64,000 nt of DNA from Pseudooceanicola spongiae (GCF_014899185.1 NZ_CP045201.1:3449501-3513500); one strand, 5' to 3'; positions 45,745 through 56,178 are shown, counted from the stretch's first letter. Notes: a model not told the origin generated them from the letters alone. Made by a program: numbers and translations.

Positions 45745-46553
45745 GTGTCGGCTCCGCTCGTGCTGTCTTTGGAGGTCCAGAAATCCGCCGCCTTGGTGTG
45801 GCTGCGGTCATATTCCATCTCGTGTTCATAGGTGTCGGGGCGGTAGAGGCCGTTGATATATTCGACCACCTCGCCCGCATCGTCGTAGACCAGCCGGCGC
45901 ACCGACAGCAGCGCCTCGCCCACCTCGATGCGCAGCAGCTGCGCGACTTCGGGGGCGGCCAGCTTGGCGGTGATCGCCTGACGGGCGCTGGCGATGCGAT
46001 GGCCCGCGCGCTCGATCAGGCGCAACAGCGGCGTGCGCTGCATTTCCTCGGGTGTGAAGCTGCGCCCGATCGCCTCGGGCAGCCAGGTGGTGAGGTGGCT
46101 GAACGGCACCCCGTCCAGGCTGCGCACCCGTACAGCGCGCTGCATCACCGTGCCGACGGGCTGCCCCATGGCGGCGCAGATATGCGGCGGCACGACGTCA
46201 TAGCTCAGCGAGACAAGCGCCACATCCGTCTGCAGGCCAAGCGCCAGCAGGTTCTCGATATTGCCCGACAGGCTGGCCGTGACGGGCGAGGGGCGGCCTA
46301 CGTCGCGCGCAAAGGTGCCACGCCCGCGCTGCCGCTCGACCCGGCCTTCCTGCGACAGCCGGTCCATCGCCTTGCGGATGGTGATGCGCGAGACGTCAAA
46401 GCGCGCCGCCAGCGCCAGTTCGCCCTGCATCGGGGCATCGCCGGAATAGACGCCCTCCTCGATCTCCTGGCGCAGGATCAGATAGACGCGGTGATGCTTC
46501 GGCCAGGGGCTGTCCTCGCTCGTATGGCCTGCGGCGGCGCGCGCATCTGTCAT
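45741..46553 (-). CDS. GntR-family transcriptional regulator (HutC/UTRA type)
   Basis: A 270-residue regulator with a winged helix (HHRVYLILRQEIEEGVYSG, then MQGELALAARFDVSRITIRKAMDRLSQEGRVERQRGRGTFA) and a UTRA domain (about 105-245, with HLTTWLPEAIG and EYINGLYRPDTYEHEM). AAGGA lies 6 bases before the ATG. It is cotranscribed with the lyase gene and divergent from the tripartite tricarboxylate transporter genes, so it probably senses their substrate. It is related to the other GntR of this island. Confidence 0.9.
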   Translation of the reverse strand: MTDARAAAGHTSEDSPWPKHHRVYLILRQEIEEGVYSGDAPMQGELALAARFDVSRITIRKAMDRLSQEGRVERQRGRGTFARDVGRPSPVTASLSGNIENLLALGLQTDVALVSLSYDVVPPHICAAMGQPVGTVMQRAVRVRSLDGVPFSHLTTWLPEAIGRSFTPEEMQRTPLLRLIERAGHRIASARQAITAKLAAPEVAQLLRIEVGEALLSVRRLVYDDAGEVVEYINGLYRPDTYEHEMEYDRSHTKAADFWTSKDSTSGADT

Positions 46554-46622
46554 GGCTTTTCCTTCAGGACATACCCGTTTCAGGCGATTGTTACCCAATC
46601 ATTCCCCCGAACCCAAGTCCAA

Positions 46623-46642
46623 ATGTTATATTGACATGACAT
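46623..46642. promoter_or_regulatory. Candidate operator between GntR-lyase and transporter operons
   Basis: ATGTTAT and ATGACAT form an imperfect dyad (one mismatch) around ATTGAC. It lies in the AT-rich gap between the divergent operons, about 70 bases before one start and 60 before the other, a suitable place for the GntR protein. Confidence 0.45.
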
Positions 46643-46704
46643 TAAGACTTGATAGCTTCAGCGGCGACCGGGCCCCAAGCCCGTGCACGTCTAGGGAGGA
46701 CATC

Positions 46705-47733
46705 ATGCAGAGATTTTCAGGCGCCGCGCGCCGCCGTTTCATCACCTTCGCCGCTTCGGCCTTTGGCGCTGTGGCGCTGGGCGCGACCAGCCTCGCCGTC
46801 ATGCCCGGTGCCGCCCGCGCCGCAGACGACTGGCCGCAGGACCCGATCACCATCGTCGTGCCCTTCAAGGCCGGTGGCTCGGCGGACCGCATGGCGCGCA
46901 CGCTGGCCGAACCGATGGGGGCCGAGCTTGGCGTGCCGGTCGTGGTGGAAAACCGTCCCGGTGGGGCAGGCGGCCTCGGCGCGACCTACGTCAGCCGTCA
47001 GGACCCCGACGGCAACACCCTGCTGCTGATGCAGGCGACGCCCTACCTCGCCAATGCGATCCTGGTCGGCGGCGCCCCGGTGAAGTGGGAGGATTTCGCC
47101 TTCCTCAACGCCCAGTGGAACGACTACGCCATCGTCGCCGTGCACAAGGACAGCCCCTACCAGACCTTCGCCGATCTGGTCGAGGCGATGAAGGAGCCGG
47201 GCAAGGTCTCCTCCGGCATCATCTACGCCAATGGCGGCCACCTGCAGACCCTCGTCGCGATGGAGGCGCTGGGCATCCCCGACGCCAACGTCCGTTTCGT
47301 CACCTATGACGGCGGCGCACCGCTGCGCACGGCCCTCGCCGGCAATCAGGTCGATTTCGAGGTCCTCGCCGCCAATGGGGCGGATGCGGTCATGGACAGC
47401 CTGCGTGTGCTCGCCGTGGTCAATGACACCAACCCCGACAACATGGACGCGCCCCTGCTCAACGACGCCCTGACCGCGCTGGGGGCCGAGCCGACCGCGA
47501 TCATCGGTGGCAATATCACCGGCCTGCTGGTGCCCGCCGCCTTCGAGACGGACTACCCGGAGCGCTATTCCAAGCTGGTCGCGGCCTACAAGACCGTCGT
47601 CGAATCGGCTGAATACAAGGACATCGCTGCGCAGTCCGGCCTCGGCTCCGATTGGGTCGGACCAGAGGCCAGCCAGAAGCTGATCGACGATGCCTATCAG
47701 GCGCTGTCCAAGCTCAGCGACGTGGTGAACTGA
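46705..47733 (+). CDS. Tripartite tricarboxylate transporter substrate-binding protein (TctC/Bug family)
   Basis: A 342-residue periplasmic binding protein with a twin-arginine-like leader (ARRRFITFAASAFGAVALGATSLAVMPGAARA). The Bug fold shows PITIVVPFKAGGSADRMARTL, VENRPGGAGGLGATYVSRQDPDGNTLL and FVTYDGGAPLRTALAGNQVDF. Bug proteins bind small carboxylates through water-bridged loops. GGAGG lies 5 bases before the ATG. It starts the operon tctC-tctB-tctA-leuC-like-leuD-like. Confidence 0.92.
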   Translation: MQRFSGAARRRFITFAASAFGAVALGATSLAVMPGAARAADDWPQDPITIVVPFKAGGSADRMARTLAEPMGAELGVPVVVENRPGGAGGLGATYVSRQDPDGNTLLLMQATPYLANAILVGGAPVKWEDFAFLNAQWNDYAIVAVHKDSPYQTFADLVEAMKEPGKVSSGIIYANGGHLQTLVAMEALGIPDANVRFVTYDGGAPLRTALAGNQVDFEVLAANGADAVMDSLRVLAVVNDTNPDNMDAPLLNDALTALGAEPTAIIGGNITGLLVPAAFETDYPERYSKLVAAYKTVVESAEYKDIAAQSGLGSDWVGPEASQKLIDDAYQALSKLSDVVN

Positions 47734-47807
47734 TCCCACGCCGCGCCCCATGACCGCTGCGCCGGGCCCACCCCGGCGCAGCACACCACCCGAGCAGGAC
47801 CAGACAG

Positions 47808-48284
47808 ATGGCACACCCGACAGACCCCGACACCTCCGCCCCCCGCCGCCGCTGGGGGCCTCTGGTCTTTGCCGCGCTGCTGGCGCTGGCCATGCTTGTC
47901 TACGCATGGTCGGTGATGGGGATCGCCCGCGGGCTGACCGACTGGCTGCTGATCCTGCCCGTGGCGCTGATCGGCGCGGTGGCCGCCCTCTGGGCCGGTG
48001 TCGCCGACATGAAGCCCCTCACCGGCCTCGCCAAAACGGTCGAGCGGACCTGGGGCGAGGACACGAAGCCGATCCTGCTGCTGGTGCTGACCGGCGCCTA
48101 CGCCTGCGCCGCGCCCTTCGCCGGATTTGATGTCGGCACGGCGGTATTCATCCTGCTGGCGCTGCTGCTGCAGGGCGAACGCAGCTGGTGGAAACTGGCG
48201 CTCGCCTCTCTCGCCGGGGCCGCACTGATGACCTGGATCTTCACCGATCTGCTCAGCGTGCGCCTGCCGACCCTGCTTTTCTGA
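47808..48284 (+). CDS. Tripartite tricarboxylate transporter small permease (TctB family)
   Basis: A 158-residue membrane protein with four hydrophobic segments (VFAALLALAMLVYAWSVMGIA, LLILPVALIGAVAALWAGVA, ILLLVLTGAYACAAPFAGFDVGTAVFILLALLL and ALASLAGAALMTWIFTDLL). Length and pattern match TctB. It lies between the binding protein and the large permease. AGGA is 8 bases before the ATG. Confidence 0.85.
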   Translation: MAHPTDPDTSAPRRRWGPLVFAALLALAMLVYAWSVMGIARGLTDWLLILPVALIGAVAALWAGVADMKPLTGLAKTVERTWGEDTKPILLLVLTGAYACAAPFAGFDVGTAVFILLALLLQGERSWWKLALASLAGAALMTWIFTDLLSVRLPTLLF

Positions 48285-48305
48285 CGACCCCCCGGGAGTC
48301 CCCAC

Positions 48306-49805
48306 ATGCTCGACCTCACCGCGCTTTCCGATGCTTTCACGCTGCTGGGCAGTGATCCTCTGGCCTGGCTGGTGGTGATCCCCGGCCTGCTGATCGGCCT
48401 GATCTTCGGCGCGATTCCGGGCCTGTCGATCTCCATCGCCATGGCGGTGTTCCTGCCCGCCACGCTATACATGGATTTCCTGCCCGCCATCCTGTTTCTG
48501 ACGGCGATTTTCACGGGCGGCGGCTTTGGCGGCGCGGTGCCCGCCATCCTGATGAACATCCCCGGCACCTCCAGCGCCGTCGCCACAGCCTTTGACGGCT
48601 ACCCCATGTCCCAGCAGGGCCGTCACGGAGAGGCGCTTGGCGCCGGGCTGGTCGCCTCGGCCATCGGCACGCTGTTCGGCTACATCATCCTGCTGTTCCT
48701 CGTCAGCCCCGTCGCCTCCTGGGTGCTGCAACTCGGCCCGACCGAGATGCTGGTGGTGGCGATCTGGGGCCTGCTGCTGATCGCGGTGCTGAACGATTCC
48801 TCGGTGGCCAAGGGGCTGGCGGCGGGGATGCTTGGCATCCTGATCAGCACCATCGGCTATTCCGACACCGGGCTGATGCGCGGCACCATGGGCTCGATGT
48901 ACCTGCTCGACGGCATCCCCGCGATCCCGGCGCTGATCGGCCTGTTCGCCGCGTCCGAGCTGATCAACATGACCGGCCGCGACTACCTCGTTGCCGACCG
49001 CGAGATGCGCAAGATGCGGCTGCGTCCGATCCTCAGCGGCGCGGCCGACACGCTGCGCAACTGGCCGAGCGTGCTGCGCGGCTCGGCCCTCGGCACGCTG
49101 ATCGGCATCATTCCCGGCGTCGGGGCCAGTGTCGCAAACCTTGCCTCCTACGCCGCCGCCAAGCGGCTGTCGGATGACCCCGCCAGCTTCGGACGCGGCA
49201 ACATGGACGGCGTCGTCGCCTCCGAATCGGCCAATTCCTCGTCCGAGGGCGGCGGCATGGTGACGCTGCTGGCGCTCGGACTGCCCGGCGGCGCGGGCAC
49301 GGCGATCCTGCTTGGCGCCTTCGCGATGCACAATGTCACCGGCGGGCCACGCTTCATCTCGCAGAACACCGATGTGGTCTATGCGCTGATCCTCGGCAAT
49401 ATCGTCCAGGCGATCCTGCTGCTTGGCGTCGGGCTGGTCTTCGTCTTCCTCGCCAGCTCGATCGTCAAGATCCGCCTCAGCTACCTGATCCCCTTCGTGC
49501 TGTCGGTGTCGATGATGGGGGCCTATGCGATCACCGGCTCGATGGTCGGCCCGTTCACCGTGGCGGGGGCAGGGGCGCTCGGCTGGGTGATGCGGCGCTA
49601 CGGCTTTCCCGTCACCGCCACCGTCGTCGGCCTGCTGATCGGCCCCATGGCCGAGGGAGAGCTGACGCGCTCCTGGCAGATCTCGGGTGGCGATCCGGCG
49701 TTTCTGCTGACCCGCCCGATCACGCTGGTGATGCTGGCGATCCTCGCAGTGATCCTGAGCGTGCTGCTGCTCAGCCGCCGCCGTGGCCGCGCCCTCAGCG
49801 CCTGA
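48306..49805 (+). CDS. Tripartite tricarboxylate transporter large permease (TctA family)
   Basis: A 499-residue permease with about 11-12 hydrophobic segments. Typical TctA blocks are GLIFGAIPGLSISIAMAVFLPAT, GGGFGGAVPAILMNIPGTSSAVATAFDGYPMSQQGRHGEALG and GIIPGVGASVANLASYAAAKRLSDDPASFGRGNMDGVVASESANSSSEGGGMVTLLALGLPGGAGTAILL, with glycine-rich substrate loops. GGGAG lies 7 bases before the ATG. It should import the carboxylate processed by the adjacent hydro-lyase and lyase. Confidence 0.95.
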   Translation: MLDLTALSDAFTLLGSDPLAWLVVIPGLLIGLIFGAIPGLSISIAMAVFLPATLYMDFLPAILFLTAIFTGGGFGGAVPAILMNIPGTSSAVATAFDGYPMSQQGRHGEALGAGLVASAIGTLFGYIILLFLVSPVASWVLQLGPTEMLVVAIWGLLLIAVLNDSSVAKGLAAGMLGILISTIGYSDTGLMRGTMGSMYLLDGIPAIPALIGLFAASELINMTGRDYLVADREMRKMRLRPILSGAADTLRNWPSVLRGSALGTLIGIIPGVGASVANLASYAAAKRLSDDPASFGRGNMDGVVASESANSSSEGGGMVTLLALGLPGGAGTAILLGAFAMHNVTGGPRFISQNTDVVYALILGNIVQAILLLGVGLVFVFLASSIVKIRLSYLIPFVLSVSMMGAYAITGSMVGPFTVAGAGALGWVMRRYGFPVTATVVGLLIGPMAEGELTRSWQISGGDPAFLLTRPITLVMLAILAVILSVLLLSRRRGRALSA

Positions 49806-49818
49806 GAAGGACACCCCA

Positions 49819-51189
49819 ATGACCCATCCCCGCACCACCGTCGCCAAGATCTGGGACGCCCATCGCATCCTGTCGGACGCGGGCTCTGACCTGCTCTGGA
49901 TCGACCGGCATTACCTGCACGAAGGCAGCCACCACGCCTTCGCCCGCCTGCGGACGGGCAACCGCCCCCTGCGCCATCCAGAGCTGACGTTCGGCGTGGC
50001 AGATCACTACGCCCCCTCGGCGCAGGCCCGCGCGACCGAGGTCACCGGCACCATGATCGCCCGCCTGCAGCGCAACACGTCCGATTTCGGCGTCGACAGC
50101 TTTGGCATGGGCGATCCGCGCCGGGGCATTGTCCATGTCGCCATGCCCGAACAGGGGCTGACGCTGCCCGGCCTCAGCATCGTCTGTGGTGACAGCCATA
50201 CGGCAACGCATGGCGCTTTCGGAGCCTTCGCCTTTGGCATCGGCGCCTCCGAGGTGGCGCATGTGCTGGCGACCCAGACCCTCTGGCAAAAGCCGCCGCC
50301 CGTCATGCGCATCCGCGTCACCGGCACCCTGCCGCAGGGCACCACGGCCAAGGACCTCGCGCTGGCGATCATCGGCCAGATCGGCACCGGCGGCGCGACC
50401 GGGCACGCAGTGGAATACGCCGGCCCCGCCATCGCCGCCCTCAGCATGGAAGAGCGTATGACGCTCTGCAACATGACGATAGAGATGGGCGCGCGCTCCG
50501 GCCTCGTGCCCGCAGATCAGACCACCTTCGACTGGCTCAAGGGCCGGCCCATGGCCCCCACTGGCGCAGATTGGGACGCCGCCGTGGCCGAATGGCGCAC
50601 CCTCGCGCCGGACGAAGGGGCCACCTATGACCGCGATGTCGCGCTGGACGCGGGCACGGTCGCGCCGATGGTCACATGGGGCACCAGCCCCGAACAGGTC
50701 GCTCCGGTCACCGGGCGCATCCCCGCCGATGCCACGCCCGACTCGCTGTCCTACATGGGCCTCACGGCGGGCGCTCAGATCGACAGCATCGCCATCGACC
50801 GCGCCTTCATCGGCTCCTGCACGAATGGCCGTCTGGCCGATCTGCAGGCCGCGGCACGCATCCTCAAGGGCCAGCGCGTCGCCGTCCCCCTGCTGGTCTC
50901 GCCAGGGTCCGAGGCGGTCGCGCGGCAGGCCGAAGCCTCCGGCCTTGCCGATATCTTCCGCGCGGCCGGGGCCGAGTGGGGCGCCAGTGGCTGCTCGCTC
51001 TGCGTCGGCATGAACGGCGATCAGGTGGCGGCGGGCGAACGCTGCGCCTCGACCTCCAACCGTAACTTCCGTGGCCGTCAGGGCCCCGGCGCGCGCACCC
51101 ACCTGATGAGCCCCGAAATGGTCGCCGCCGCCGCCCTGACCGGGCGCATCACCGACGCCCGCGCCCTGTCCGCAAAGGCCACACCATGA
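49819..51189 (+). CDS. LeuC-like hydro-lyase large subunit (aconitase superfamily)
   Basis: A 456-residue protein close to 3-isopropylmalate dehydratase large subunit. WIDRHYLHEGSHHAF replaces the usual SPQAF region, while CGDSHTATHGAFGAFAFGIGASEV and the cluster cysteines (IGSCTNGRLADLQ and GCSLCVGMN) are intact, so a 4Fe-4S enzyme is expected. Location in a transporter operon, not with leuB, suggests a catabolic paralogue acting on citraconate, methylmaleate or a similar acid. AAGGA lies 8 bases before the ATG. It overlaps the leuD-like start by 4 bases. Confidence 0.88.
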   Translation: MTHPRTTVAKIWDAHRILSDAGSDLLWIDRHYLHEGSHHAFARLRTGNRPLRHPELTFGVADHYAPSAQARATEVTGTMIARLQRNTSDFGVDSFGMGDPRRGIVHVAMPEQGLTLPGLSIVCGDSHTATHGAFGAFAFGIGASEVAHVLATQTLWQKPPPVMRIRVTGTLPQGTTAKDLALAIIGQIGTGGATGHAVEYAGPAIAALSMEERMTLCNMTIEMGARSGLVPADQTTFDWLKGRPMAPTGADWDAAVAEWRTLAPDEGATYDRDVALDAGTVAPMVTWGTSPEQVAPVTGRIPADATPDSLSYMGLTAGAQIDSIAIDRAFIGSCTNGRLADLQAAARILKGQRVAVPLLVSPGSEAVARQAEASGLADIFRAAGAEWGASGCSLCVGMNGDQVAAGERCASTSNRNFRGRQGPGARTHLMSPEMVAAAALTGRITDARALSAKATP

Positions 51190-51815
51190 CCCCGATCACC
51201 ACCCTCACCGGCACCGCCGCCGCCCTGCCGCGCGCCAATGTCGACACCGACCAGATCATCCCGGCCCGCTTCATGAGCCGGTCGCGCACCGATGGTTATG
51301 GCGATCAGTGCTTTCACGACCTGCGCTTTGACGAAGCCGGCGCGCCGCGCGCCGACTTCCCGCTCAACGACCTCGCTCAGGCGCCGGGGATCCTCGTTGC
51401 GGGCGACAACTTTGGCTGTGGGTCCTCAAGAGAGGCCGCAGTCTATGCCCTGCTCGACTACGGCGTCGCCGCCGTCATCGCGCCCAGTTTCGCCGATATC
51501 TTCCGTTCCAACGCGGGCAAGAATGGCCTGCTGACCATCGCGCTGGACGCGGAGACGGTGCAGAGCCTGACCGACATGCTGACCGATCAGCCTGCCATGC
51601 CCGCCGACATCGACCTGCCCGCGCAGCGCCTGACCATTGGCCCCCGTCAGCTGGACTTCGACATCGACGCCCGCCTCAAGCACCGCCTGATCAACGGCCT
51701 CGACGACCTTGCTGCGACCCTGCAGGACCTGCCCCGGATCGAGGATTTCGAGGGCCGCTATTACGCCGCCCGCCCCTGGGCGATCCCGCAAAAGCAAACC
51801 GCCGCGCAGGGTTAG
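51186..51815 (+). CDS. LeuD-like hydro-lyase small subunit (aconitase superfamily)
   Basis: A 209-residue small subunit with the swivel-domain patterns NVDTDQIIPARFMSR, DNFGCGSSREAAVYAL and IAPSFADIFRSNAGKNGLL. In typical LeuD the motif reads GSSREHA; here His is replaced by Ala, a hint of a changed substrate. It pairs with the preceding large subunit (4-base overlap) to form the active hydro-lyase. The 3' end of the gene overlaps the terminator of the opposite-strand ugp operon. Confidence 0.87.
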   Translation: MTPITTLTGTAAALPRANVDTDQIIPARFMSRSRTDGYGDQCFHDLRFDEAGAPRADFPLNDLAQAPGILVAGDNFGCGSSREAAVYALLDYGVAAVIAPSFADIFRSNAGKNGLLTIALDAETVQSLTDMLTDQPAMPADIDLPAQRLTIGPRQLDFDIDARLKHRLINGLDDLAATLQDLPRIEDFEGRYYAARPWAIPQKQTAAQG

Positions 51816-51829
51816 CCCCCACGCGGCGG
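51788..51829 (-). terminator. Terminator of the ugp operon
   Basis: On the minus strand CGCCGCGT ... GCGCGGCG-type arms (8-bp perfect stem CCGCCGCG with CGCGGCGG) are followed by GTTTGCTTTTGC. It lies 20 bases past the ugpC stop and partly inside the end of the leuD-like gene. Confidence 0.65.
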
Positions 51830-51848
51830 TGTCGCAAAGCCCGAAAGT

Positions 51849-52895
<1,047 letters not shown>

Positions 52896-52897
52896 GG

Positions 52898-53746
52898 TTA
52901 TTTCTCCGTCTCGATCAGGCCCTTCACGAAGAGCCTTTGCATGAACACCACGACAGCCACGGGCGGCAGCATTGCCAGCACCGAAACGGCCATGATGTAA
53001 TTCCACATTGGGGTGCCGTCTTGCACGTCGGTCATCCGCTTGATGCCCGAAACGATGGTCGTATAGCTGGGGTCCGTGGTGATCAGCAGCGGCCAGAGGT
53101 ACTGATTCCAGCCGTAGATGAACAGGATCACGAACAGCGCTGCGATGTTGGTCTTGCTCAGCGGCAGCAGGATGTCGCGAAAGAACTTCATCGGCCCCGC
53201 ACCATCAATCCGCGCCGCCTCCACCAGCTCGTCCGGCATCGTCAGAAAGACCTGACGGAACAGGAAGGTCGCCGTGGCCGAAGCGATCAGCGGGATCGAC
53301 AGACCGGCATAGCTGTTCAGCATCCCGAGGTCCGCAATCACCTTGTAGGTCGGCAGAATGCGCACCTCGACCGGCAGCATCAGGGTGATGAAGATCATCC
53401 AGAACGCCAGACCCCGGCACGGAAAGCGAAAGTACACGATCGCAAACGCCGAGGTGATCGAGATCACGATCTTGCCCACCGCGATCATCAGCGCCATGAT
53501 CATCGAGTTGCCCAGCATCAGCCAGATCGGCTGCGAGATCTGCGACGACACGCCCCCCCGCAGCACCGCCGAATAGGTCTCGACCATGTTGTGGCCGGGC
53601 AGCATCGGAATGACCCCGGACATGAACGCCCCGCTCTCGTGGGTCGAGGCGACGAAGGCGATATAGACCGGCAGCGCCACGACGATGACGCCGAGGATCA
53701 GCACCGCATGGGCCAGCACATTCAGCCAGCGTTGATTTTCAACCAT
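52898..53746 (-). CDS. ugpE: sn-glycerol-3-phosphate ABC transporter permease UgpE
   Basis: A 282-residue inner-membrane permease with six hydrophobic segments. The EAA loop is [28 protein letters not shown], which docks to the ATPase. [17 protein letters not shown] and the [29 protein letters not shown] end match UgpE. It follows ugpA by 13 bases and precedes ugpC by 2. Confidence 0.93.
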   Translation of the reverse strand: MVENQRWLNVLAHAVLILGVIVVALPVYIAFVASTHESGAFMSGVIPMLPGHNMVETYSAVLRGGVSSQISQPIWLMLGNSMIMALMIAVGKIVISITSAFAIVYFRFPCRGLAFWMIFITLMLPVEVRILPTYKVIADLGMLNSYAGLSIPLIASATATFLFRQVFLTMPDELVEAARIDGAGPMKFFRDILLPLSKTNIAALFVILFIYGWNQYLWPLLITTDPSYTTIVSGIKRMTDVQDGTPMWNYIMAVSVLAMLPPVAVVVFMQRLFVKGLIETEK

Positions 53747-53759
53747 TGCTCTGGCCCTC

Positions 53760-54644
53760 TCAGTAATTCACGCGCCGCTCGACAAAGCGGAACTGGATGA
53801 CGGTCAACAGGATGACGATGCCCATCAGCACCACCGATTGCGCAGCAGAGGAGCCGAGGTTCAGACCCACGAACCCGTCCTGATAAACCTTGTAGACAAG
53901 GATGTTGGTCGATTGCGCCGGTCCGCCCTCGGTGATCGCGTCGATCACGCCGAAGGTGTCGAACATCGTGTAGACGATGGTGACCACCAGCAGGAAGAAC
54001 GTCGTCGGCGACAGCAGCGGCAGGGTGATCGTCCAGAACCGGCGCACCGGCCCCGCGCCATCAATCGCCGCAGCTTCGCGCAGACTGCCCGGAATCGCCT
54101 GCAGCCCGGCCACGAAAAACAGGAAGTTGTAGCTGATCTGCTTCCACGCCGAAGCGATGACGACCAGCGTCATGGCATTGCCCCGGTCCAGCGCATGGTT
54201 CCACTTATAGCCCACGGCCTCCAGCAGATAGGGCAGGATGCCGATGGTGGGGTTGAACATGAACCACCACAGCACGCCCGCAATCGCCGGCGCCACGGCA
54301 TAGGGCCAGATCAGCAGCGTCGAATACAGCCGCGCACTGCGCAGCATCCGGTCGACCGCCAGCGCCAGGATCAGCGCGGCCCCCATCGACAGCGCTGCGG
54401 TCGACAGGGCAAACACCACCGTCACCTTCAGCGAATTCAGATAGCTCGGGTCGTGGAACAGATAGCGATAATTCTCCAGCGCCACGAAGGTCGTCTTGAT
54501 GCCAAAGGCATCCTCGCGCAGGAAACTCTGCCAGATGGCCTGCCCGGCCGGCCAGAGAAAGAAGATCGCCGTGATGATCAGCTGCGGGGCCAGCAGCAAA
54601 TAGGGCAGCCCCTTCGCCCCAAAGATCGCGCGTTTGTTCTGCAT
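53760..54644 (-). CDS. ugpA: sn-glycerol-3-phosphate ABC transporter permease UgpA
   Basis: A 294-residue permease with six hydrophobic segments, starting [40 protein letters not shown] as UgpA proteins do. The EAA loop is [32 protein letters not shown] at 54695 would add 17 residues but sits next to an intergenic hairpin and is less likely. It partners UgpE. Confidence 0.92.
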   Translation of the reverse strand: MQNKRAIFGAKGLPYLLLAPQLIITAIFFLWPAGQAIWQSFLREDAFGIKTTFVALENYRYLFHDPSYLNSLKVTVVFALSTAALSMGAALILALAVDRMLRSARLYSTLLIWPYAVAPAIAGVLWWFMFNPTIGILPYLLEAVGYKWNHALDRGNAMTLVVIASAWKQISYNFLFFVAGLQAIPGSLREAAAIDGAGPVRRFWTITLPLLSPTTFFLLVVTIVYTMFDTFGVIDAITEGGPAQSTNILVYKVYQDGFVGLNLGSSAAQSVVLMGIVILLTVIQFRFVERRVNY

Positions 54645-54696
54645 GTCGGATATCACTTGTTGCGCCGCTTGCCTGAAACGGCCCTGAAACGGCAAT

Positions 54697-54722
54697 GACC
54701 CGCGCCGGAACTGGCGCGGGTC
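54697..54722 (-). terminator. Intercistronic hairpin between ugpB and ugpA
   Basis: A perfect 10-bp stem, GACCCGCGCC against GGCGCGGGTC, with a 6-base loop, 25 bases after ugpB. There is no strong T tract. Such hairpins after binding-protein genes protect the upstream mRNA or partly stop transcription, giving excess binding protein. Confidence 0.6.
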
Positions 54723-54746
54723 GGGAATGCTCAGGTCAGGACCTGA

Positions 54747-56066
54747 TCAGTCGTTGGCGGCTTCGAACTGACGCAGCAGCTCATTGCCACGGGCGTCAAC
54801 CTGGTCCAGCGCGGTTTTCGCATCGACGTCACCGGCCAGCAGGGCCTGGAACTCTTCGTCGATGATGCCACGGATCTGGACGTAGTTGCCAAAGCGCAGA
54901 CCTTTGGAGTTCGCTGTCGGTGCGTTCAGCGTGATCTGCTTGATCGCCACGTCGGAGCCGGGGTTGGCCTCGTAATAGCCCTGTTCCTTGCCCAGCTCAT
55001 AAGCGGCGCTGGTGATCGGCAGGTAGCCCGAGAACTGGTGCCAGTCGGCCTGAACCTCAGCCGAAGACAGGTAGCTGAAGAAGTTCGCAGCCGCCTTGTA
55101 CTCGTCGCTGTCGTGGCCTTGCAGAACCCACAGGGTCGCGCCGCCGATGATCGAGTTCTGCGGTGCGCCGTCAACGTCTGCGTAATAGGGCAGCATGCCG
55201 AAGCCGACGTCGAACTCTTTCGCGTTGGCCATGACACCGGCGCGGCTTGCGGAGGAGTTCATGTACATCGCGCATTCCTGCGCATAGAACTTCGGCGCCG
55301 CATCGTCACCGCCGCCCGGGCCACCGTATTGGAAGACACCGTTCTTCTGCCATTTGGCCAGGTTTTCCCAATGCTTGACCTGCGCGGGGCCGTTGACCGT
55401 CAGCTCGGCGTCCAGACCGCCAAAGCCGTTTTCCTTGGTACCGATCGGCTGGTTGTGCCAGGCCGAGAAGTTCTCAAGCTGCACCCAGCTGATCCAGCCA
55501 GTGGTAAAGCCGCAGTTGGCCGCGCCGCTGTCCATGATCTTGGTCGAGAAGGCTTCGACATCTTCCCAGGTCTTGGGGGCAGTGTTCGGGTCCAGACCGG
55601 CTTTCTCGAACACGTCCTTGTTGTAGTACAGGATCGGGGTGGAGGAGTTGAACGGCATCGACAGCATGTTGCCGTTGGTGTCGGTGTAATAGCCGACGAC
55701 GGCGGGCAGGAAGGCTTTCGGGTCGAACGCCTGACCGGTGTCCTTCATCATCTGGTAGACGGGATAGACAGCGCCCTCAGCCGCCATCATCGTGCCGGTG
55801 CCGACTTCAAAGACCTGAACGATGGTCGGCTGCTCTTTCGCACGGAAGGCGGCGATGGCCGAGGTCATGGTCTCGGAGTAGCTGCCCTTGTAGGTCGGGA
55901 CAACTTTGTAATCGGACTGGCTGGCGTTGTAGCTCGCGACAATCTCTTCCAGCTTCTGGCCCAGCTCGCCACCCATGGCGTGCCACCACTGGATTTCGGT
56001 CTGTGCCTGAGCGGCGGTCAGCGAGGCGACAAGCGCCAGTGCGGAAACGGAAAACGTGCGGATCAT
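54747..56066 (-). CDS. ugpB: sn-glycerol-3-phosphate ABC transporter substrate-binding protein
   Basis: A 439-residue periplasmic binding protein. The signal peptide is MIRTFSVSALALVASLTAAQA and the mature protein begins TEIQWWHAMGGELGQKLEEI, as in UgpB. VPTYKGSYSETMTSAIAAFRAKEQPTIVQVFEVGTGTMMAA and GGATLWVLQGHDSDEYKAAANFF are strongly UgpB-like. It is first in the ugp operon, which imports glycerol-3-phosphate and glycerophosphodiesters as phosphate sources. Pho-box repeats lie 45-62 bases upstream of the ATG. Longer upstream starts would break the signal. Confidence 0.95.
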   Translation of the reverse strand: MIRTFSVSALALVASLTAAQAQTEIQWWHAMGGELGQKLEEIVASYNASQSDYKVVPTYKGSYSETMTSAIAAFRAKEQPTIVQVFEVGTGTMMAAEGAVYPVYQMMKDTGQAFDPKAFLPAVVGYYTDTNGNMLSMPFNSSTPILYYNKDVFEKAGLDPNTAPKTWEDVEAFSTKIMDSGAANCGFTTGWISWVQLENFSAWHNQPIGTKENGFGGLDAELTVNGPAQVKHWENLAKWQKNGVFQYGGPGGGDDAAPKFYAQECAMYMNSSASRAGVMANAKEFDVGFGMLPYYADVDGAPQNSIIGGATLWVLQGHDSDEYKAAANFFSYLSSAEVQADWHQFSGYLPITSAAYELGKEQGYYEANPGSDVAIKQITLNAPTANSKGLRFGNYVQIRGIIDEEFQALLAGDVDAKTALDQVDARGNELLRQFEAAND

Positions 56067-56110
56067 AGGAAGCCCCATTGGTTCTGATGGGGCGCTTGTG
56101 CTGACCCCGC

Positions 56111-56128
56111 GTAACAGAACGGTTACAG
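56111..56128 (-). promoter_or_regulatory. Pho box upstream of ugpB
   Basis: On the minus strand CTGTAAC, 4 bases, CTGTTAC: two 7-base repeats with the 11-base period of PhoB sites (consensus CTGTCAT-N4-CTGTCAT). A third partial repeat CTGTCAC lies further upstream (56149-56143). Placement 45 bases before ugpB fits phosphate-starvation control. Confidence 0.75.
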
Positions 56129-56178
56129 TTTCTTGAAGCTTTGTGACAGCATGTCGGAATGCGTGAATAATCATCCGC

